Origin: Pleodorina starrii
Lineage: Eukaryota; Chlorophyta; Chlorophyceae; Chlamydomonadales; Volvocaceae
Direction: 5' to 3'
DNA: 64,000 nucleotides
Assembly: GCA_030267565.1 (NCBI GenBank)
Contig: BRXU01000027.1
Coordinates: forward strand, 1,287,001 to 1,351,000
Program-made: the position numbers and the translations under genes
Shown: one piece after another, positions 58,959-64,000 of the stretch
Layout of the letters: every line of letters starts with the position of its first letter
Position numbering within the stretch: the first letter of the stretch is position 1
Notes under the pieces: model-generated
Databases searched by the model: none
Told to the model about the DNA's origin: nothing
Seen by the model: only the letters and a program-made list of their open reading frames with translations

Positions 58959-61900
58959 ATGCGCGACGCGGATTGGGACCAGCTCTTCTTGCAATTTGTA
59001 CGGAAGAGAGGGTAAGACCAGCTGATAGACGAGAAGCCGAAAGTCAGCCAAGCAGCGCGGGGGCGCTGAATGCGTGTGTCGGCACGCCTCTATGCAGTCT
59101 TCGCGATGTGGAAACTGCGTTCGCGCGCTACGTAAGAACGCAACCCCAGGAGCCGGAGGATAGCATGGCGGTGTCGCAGCAAGCCGAGGTGCAACAAAGC
59201 CTCATCGAGGAGCTGGCAACCTTTGCGGCGGAAAACGATGCCGGCGTGTACACGGACACCTATGAGAGCCTCGCGACATGGGTCGACAACTCGCTGGATA
59301 TGTACAGGGTGGGTGCAGCGGCAGCGGCAGCCCGAGGCCTGGCCCGAAGCGCGGGAACGAGGCCAAGTACGGGAAAACGACGCGCGGGCCTCGCCACGTG
59401 TCCTCATACCGCCACCGGAGATCCAGCCGCGCAGCCGCACCCGGCAGCCCATGCCAGTACCCCGCAGTCCGCGCCGGCGATCTGTGAGGCCAAGCAACGG
59501 CAGGCGGGGGCCAGGGCTGGGGCGGCGCCTCAAGGCGTCCCTCAAACGACCCCCACCCCCCAGTAGTACCACTAGGTCGTGGTGTGGCGGCGTAGTGCCC
59601 GGGCCGGTCCGGGCCAGGCCCAGATATGCAGCACCGCGATGCGCCGGGCCACTCCTCGCTCGCGGCGGCGCAGCCTGCAAGCGCCCATAAGCTCCCCGAG
59701 CTGGGCCCGCAGCAGCGTGGGCGATCGCCGCAGCAAAAGCGGCGGCGGCGCGACGGCGGCAGCCCACTGATCACGCAGCAGCGGCAGACCGGCAAGCACA
59801 GCACAGCCGCTAGCCGCGCGGCCCTCGCAGCGCCGCGGCCTCCCGCCGCGCGCCCGCTTCTCGCCCCTCCTCCAACGCCCCTCGCTGCCGTCCCTTTCCC
59901 TCCCTCCCTCCCTCCCTCCCTCCCCGCAGCCGGAGCTCCGCAAGCTGCTTCACCCGGTCTTCGTGCGCTGCTATCTGCAGCTCGTAGAGCAGGACGCAAC
60001 CGCAGCCGCAGCGGCGCTGCTGGCCAGGTGGGCAGCTGCGGAACGGTGTCGGAAAAAGAAACGCCGTCTCGGGCCCCCGGCCCCCGGCTTGTCGGCTCAG
60101 GGGGGCATTGGGGGCCGAGGCGGGCCCTTTGGGGGTCCTGGGGAACAGCACGTGGCCGCGCATGGCCGCAGGTGCCTTGCCCCGCGCCCCGCCCGTCTCC
60201 TCCCACGTCTTCGCTTGTTGCCCAGGAACGCCTGGCCAGCCTCTTGCCAACGCCCCTGCATGTTTGTCTCTCTACCTCACCTCCCCCTCTCTCGTAACGG
60301 CTTTCCTGCGCTTACCCCCCACCTGCACCCCCTCTTGCACCCCTTCCTTACCTCTCCCGCCTTACCTCTTCCCTGCGTGCCCTCCTCCGCACCTCCCTCC
60401 CTCCCCCCGGTATCTGTGCCAGGTACCGCTCCCGCGTGCTGAGCAGTCAGGGCGGCCTGCGGCGCAGCACCGCCGGCGACCTGCAGCAGCTTGCCGCCAT
60501 CACCAGCCGCCAGCTGCTGCGATCCAGCCCCTGGGCGGCGCAGCTGGCGACCAGCCCGCGCACGCCGGTGGTGCTGTCGCCCTACGCGCACGACCTGCTG
60601 ATGCGCTTCCTGCACAACGGCGGGGGCAGGATGCTGCCGCTGCTGGCGGTCGTGAACAGCCACATCGACCTGCAGGTAATGGGGGGGGAGTGGAGGGGGG
60701 TAAAGGGGGCGCCGGAGGTGGTGGTTGGGGGTTTGGGGGGGATATCCACGTATAGGCCGGAGCCCGGGTTTGGGGGGGGGTAGAGTACGCGAGCGAGCAC
60801 GGCCAGGTTGGGTCGGGTCAGGTTAGGTGGGCGCTCTCGTCTTGCGCGCGAGCCCAGTCCAGAGCGACATTCCTAGGCGGCGAGCTGACAAGCTGACGGT
60901 TGGGGGTATCGGTAGTAAAGCCGAGAGACCGCGGCGATGGAGATTCGGGCCGGGCCGGGCCGGGCCGGGTATGAGTTTCGTGGCGTGGCGCACACTGCCA
61001 CGTACGCAGGTGCTGGAGGGGCTGCCCAAGGGCGCGGTGGCGGCTGCTGCTGCTGCGGAGGAGGAGGCGGAGGAGGCGGACGGGGGCTGGGGGGCGGACG
61101 AGCCCATGGCGGACTCGGGGCCGGCCCCACCGGACGCAGCCACCGCGGTGCTGGTCAACCGGACGGAGGTCAAGCTGGGGCTGCTGCAGGTAGGTACGGC
61201 GTGGGGGTCGGTTATTGACGGAAAGTACGGCAGTACGGAAGAGGTTAGGTTGGGGATGCTGCTGCGAAGCCGCAAGCGGGAAGGCTTTGTTGCCAGCGGG
61301 GCACGGGTCCATACACATACACGTGGTGATGCAAGCGCTGGGGCCGGTGGAGTCAGGATGGGGCAGTGTGACGACACCGCCGCTACGCTTGGTGCCTGTT
61401 GCGCTGCGTTGGAGGGGGAGGTTGAGGGGAAGTGGGGCTCCCTTATGGGTTGTCGGGTCGTAAGTCGGGGTGTGGTGTGGTGAGGTGTGTGTGCTGCCCG
61501 GCTCACCCGCACTGCCGTACACAGGGCAACATCGAGGATCTATACCGGGAGCAGCAGGAGAAGCAGCGCGCGGAGGCGGCGACGACAGCAGTGGCCGGGG
61601 GGGCGGCTGGCGAGGGCGCGGGCGCGGCGGGGCAGCCACCGGGCGGCGCGGCGGCGGGTGAGACGGGCGCGGCGGCGGCGGCTAGGGAGGTGGCGGCTAG
61701 GGGAGGTGGCGGCGGCTATGGATGCGTGTGGGCGTTGTGGAGCCTCGTTGTGGAGCCAGGAACCAGGGAAAGGGAAAGGGGATGCGAGGGCAGAGCGGGT
61801 TGCGATGGCAATGGCGGTGGGCTTCCGCTGGGGCGGCCTCCGTGCGTTACGACGATGGCCGTTGTGGTGGCCCCGGTCTATGGTAGAGCGGGGCAGGGCA

Positions 61901-62251
61901 AGGCAAGGCAGGGCAGGAAAACACAGTCCTGGTCTTTAATGGACTGGGCCCCGCCTCCTGCCCCCCCCTCCTGCCCCTGCCTCCTGCCAACGCCGGCTGC
62001 TCCGGACAGGGCGGGCTCTCTTGCCCGCATACTGTGACGTGTGACCCATCCATGCGTTGTGACTCCCACGTTGCTGTAACCCGCTGCGGTGATTGCCACT
62101 GTAACCGTGCGCGCGCCGCAGACGGGCAGGAGCCCCCGACCAAGAAGGCTAAGAAGGCGGCGGAGAAGGCGGCGGCGGCGGCAGCAGCGGCGGCGGCGGC
62201 GGCCACTCGACCCGGCGCCGTGCGGGGGGAGCGGATCGAGCACCCGGTGGG

Positions 62252-62286
<35 letters not shown>

Positions 62287-64000
62287 TTGGCTGGGTGGGT
62301 GGCCGGGTGTGTGGTGTCAGGCGGGCGTTCCGCATGCTGTCCAGGCAACGCCTGCCGCACCGCACCTCCCCCGCTGCCGCGTCCCCGCTTTGCGCTCGCC
62401 GCGCTGACACCCTCCCTCCCACGTCGCCTCCTTTCCCCTTCCTCTCATCCTCCTGTCCCGTGCCCCTGTCCCCTGTCCCGTGTCCGTTGTGTCGCCCCCC
62501 TGGTGCCCGGTCAGCCGTTCCTTCCCCGCCTGCCGGATGAGTTGGTGGCCGCTGGCCTGCGGGACATCGCCGCCCGCGCCGCCGTCAGCGCCGCCTGCCC
62601 GCCCTCGTGTGCCTTCTTCACCTTTGTCAACGCCAAGCAGACGCTCACCTGCTGCGCATTCAATCGCGACGGATCCAGGATCGTGGGTGCGTGCGGGTGT
62701 GTGCTGGGCGGGGCGGGGTGTCGGGGGGCCGGGGGAGGGGGGGGGCGGGCCAGGTTGGCAGTGCCGGAAGGACTGGAGATGGGCCGGGTTGTCGCTGGGC
62801 TCGGTCATGCCTGTGTGTCACACTGTGATTGCTTGATTGCTTGGCGGTGTTGCGTGGCGGTTCCTGCTGTGGCACGATGGGAGGGGGAGCACACTCGGGA
62901 AAGGGTCGCCGCGCCCCGGTGGATGACGTCGGACGATGCACCACCCATCCAAGCCCCCGACTAATCCGGCCTCTCTCCACCTCCCTCCCTCCACCGCGCC
63001 CCCTCCCCTCCTTGCAGCCGGCTTCACGGACTCGTCCGTACGGCTGTACGACATGCCAACCATCTCGGCGCACCACGCGCAGCTGCGCCGCTTCCGACCC
63101 CGATCCGGCGTCGCCGCCGCCAACGGCGGCGCCGCGACGCAAGATGGCGGCGGCGGCGGCGACGACGACGACGAGACCGAGCCGCCGGGCACCTCGCACC
63201 TGTGCGGCCACACGGCTGCCGTACATGCCGTAGACATGAGCGTTGACCAGCGCCTGGTGCTCAGCGGCTCCTCCGACGGCACGGTGCGGCTGTGGGGCGC
63301 GGAGTTTGGGTCCTGTCTGGCGGTGTACCCCGGCCACATGTTCCCCGTGTGGGACGTGGCCTGCTGTCCCGTGGGTCACTGGTTCGCCAGCAGCGGCGCC
63401 GACCGCGTGGCGCGGCTGTGGGTTTCGGAGCGCACGGCCCCGCTGCGGCTGCTGGTGGGTCACGGCGCGGATGTGGACCTGGTGCGGTGGCACCCCAACT
63501 GCAGCCTGCTGGCGACCGGCTCGGCGGACCGCACCGTGCGGCTGTGGGACGTGCGGGAGGGCAAGTGTGTCAGGTGCGGGAGGGAGGGAGGGAGGGACTG
63601 GGGGAGCGGGAGAGAGGGAGGAAATGCTGGTCTCCTCTCGCCGGTCACCTTTTTCCCGGTTGTTGGTTCCTTTGTCAGTTCGGTTTCGGAGCTATCTTGA
63701 GCATGACTAAGGGCGCAAGGAGAGGCCTTGACTGGGTTAGTGGGCTTGCGGGGCGGGGGTGCCGTGCGGCGCACGCAAGGACAGCTGGGGGGCCCAGGGG
63801 CGGCCCGGAAGGATGGATGCGAAAGCACGAATGCAGCAACAGCGATGCGTCGCCGTTGTTCGGCTCGCTGATTCGGATGCCAACCCACCCAGCAGCAGAG
63901 GGATACGGACCCGACCACCCCTTCACCTCCCCCCTCCCACCTCATGATCTGGTCTCGGCCCCCCATCACCCCCGCACAGGTACTTGTCGGGTGGGCTGTA
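58959..64000 (+). CDS. TAF5: TFIID subunit 5 (TAF5), incomplete at the window end
   Basis: Exons 58959-59011, 59098-59308, 59930-60027, 60423-60675, 61010-61189, 61525-61657, 62122-62246, 62515-62686, 63018-63573 and a partial one from about 63980. TAF5 is a scaffold of the general transcription factor TFIID (and of SAGA in some lineages). N-terminus: LisH-like WDQLFLQFVRKRGLRDVETA (about 5-25), then the TAF5 NTD2 domain: SLATWVDNSLDMYRPELRKL, LHPVFVRCYLQLV and, in exon 4, SPYAHDLLMRFL. Exons 5-7 encode an Ala/Gly/Pro-rich linker with a KKAKK basic cluster. WD repeats begin in exon 8: TLTCCAFNRDGSRIVAGFTD, then CGHTAAVHAVDMS, SGSSDGTVRLWG, GHMFPVWDVACCP, SSGADRVARLW and TGSADRTVRLWDVREGKCVR. 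About four of six or more blades are inside the window. The donor chosen for exon 6 (GTGAGA at 61658) is the only one that keeps frame into the KKAKK exon. The final splice is uncertain because the exon is cut. Confidence 0.92.
62247..62300 (+). repeat. (TGGC)n / GGTT-type simple repeat in TAF5 intron 7
   Basis: TGGC tetramers about eight in a row followed by GGTTGGCTGGGTGGG, starting directly at the splice donor. Similar GGTT/GGGT tetramer arrays sit at donors of other introns in the window (about 2121-2150, 2207-2232). Confidence 0.85.

Noticed and set aside
1..64000. CRISPR arrays, bacterial operons, rRNA genes and complete tRNAs
   Set aside because: None seen. The window is eukaryotic with spliced genes; the only tRNA-like signal is the partial B box at 15779.

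Overview
The window is nuclear DNA from a green alga, most likely a flagellated chlorophycean of the Chlamydomonas/Volvox type. The evidence is very GC-rich coding sequence, many short exons with GT-AG and a few GC-AG introns, long Ala/Gly/Gln/Pro-rich inserts, TGTAA-type poly(A) signals, a pair of axonemal dynein light-chain genes and telomere-type CCCTAAA/CCCTAAAA repeats. Exon joins below were worked out by hand from splice sites and reading-frame continuity. They are predictions, but most join perfectly in phase.

Layout. 1-0.8 kb: 5' part of replication factor C subunit 3 (minus), head-to-head with a possible YqgF-like gene (plus, 1.3-2.9 kb). 4.5-9.8 kb: archaeal-type cofactor-independent phosphoglycerate mutase (plus, 9 exons) whose introns carry a G-rich hexamer array and telomere-type repeats. 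11.5-13.9 kb: a four-EF-hand protein (minus), head-to-head with a TBL1/HOS15-type LisH-WD40 corepressor subunit (plus, 14.5-19.8 kb). 22.4-22.9 kb: a small single-span membrane protein (minus), head-to-head with a PQBP1 homologue with tandem WW domains (plus, 23.2-27.7 kb). 29.4-32.6 kb: translin-family protein (minus). 33.8-38.2 kb: three plus-strand genes, an LC8-type dynein light chain, a Tctex-type dynein light chain and an NAT8-like membrane GNAT.

40.4-41.1 kb holds an intronless ORF that resembles the N-terminal cap-snatching endonuclease of bunyavirus-type polymerases, a probable endogenous viral element. 42.6-44.3 kb holds a decayed LINE-type reverse transcriptase tail flanked by a long hairpin. 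46.1-49.1 kb: a Sec14/CRAL-TRIO lipid-transfer protein ending in a CaaX box (minus). 51.3-56.6 kb: a calcium-dependent protein kinase with a long C-terminal tail carrying three RFDV motifs (minus). 59.0 kb to the end: TAF5, the WD40 subunit of TFIID (plus, incomplete).

The genes are mostly unrelated housekeeping functions: DNA replication, transcription (TAF5, TBL1), splicing (PQBP1), glycolysis, Ca2+ signalling (EF-hand protein, CDPK), lipid transfer and cilia. The one clear functional cluster is the pair of adjacent dynein light-chain genes. The most unusual contents are the virus-like endonuclease ORF, the CDPK tail, the hairpin next to the LINE remnant and the interstitial telomere-type array.
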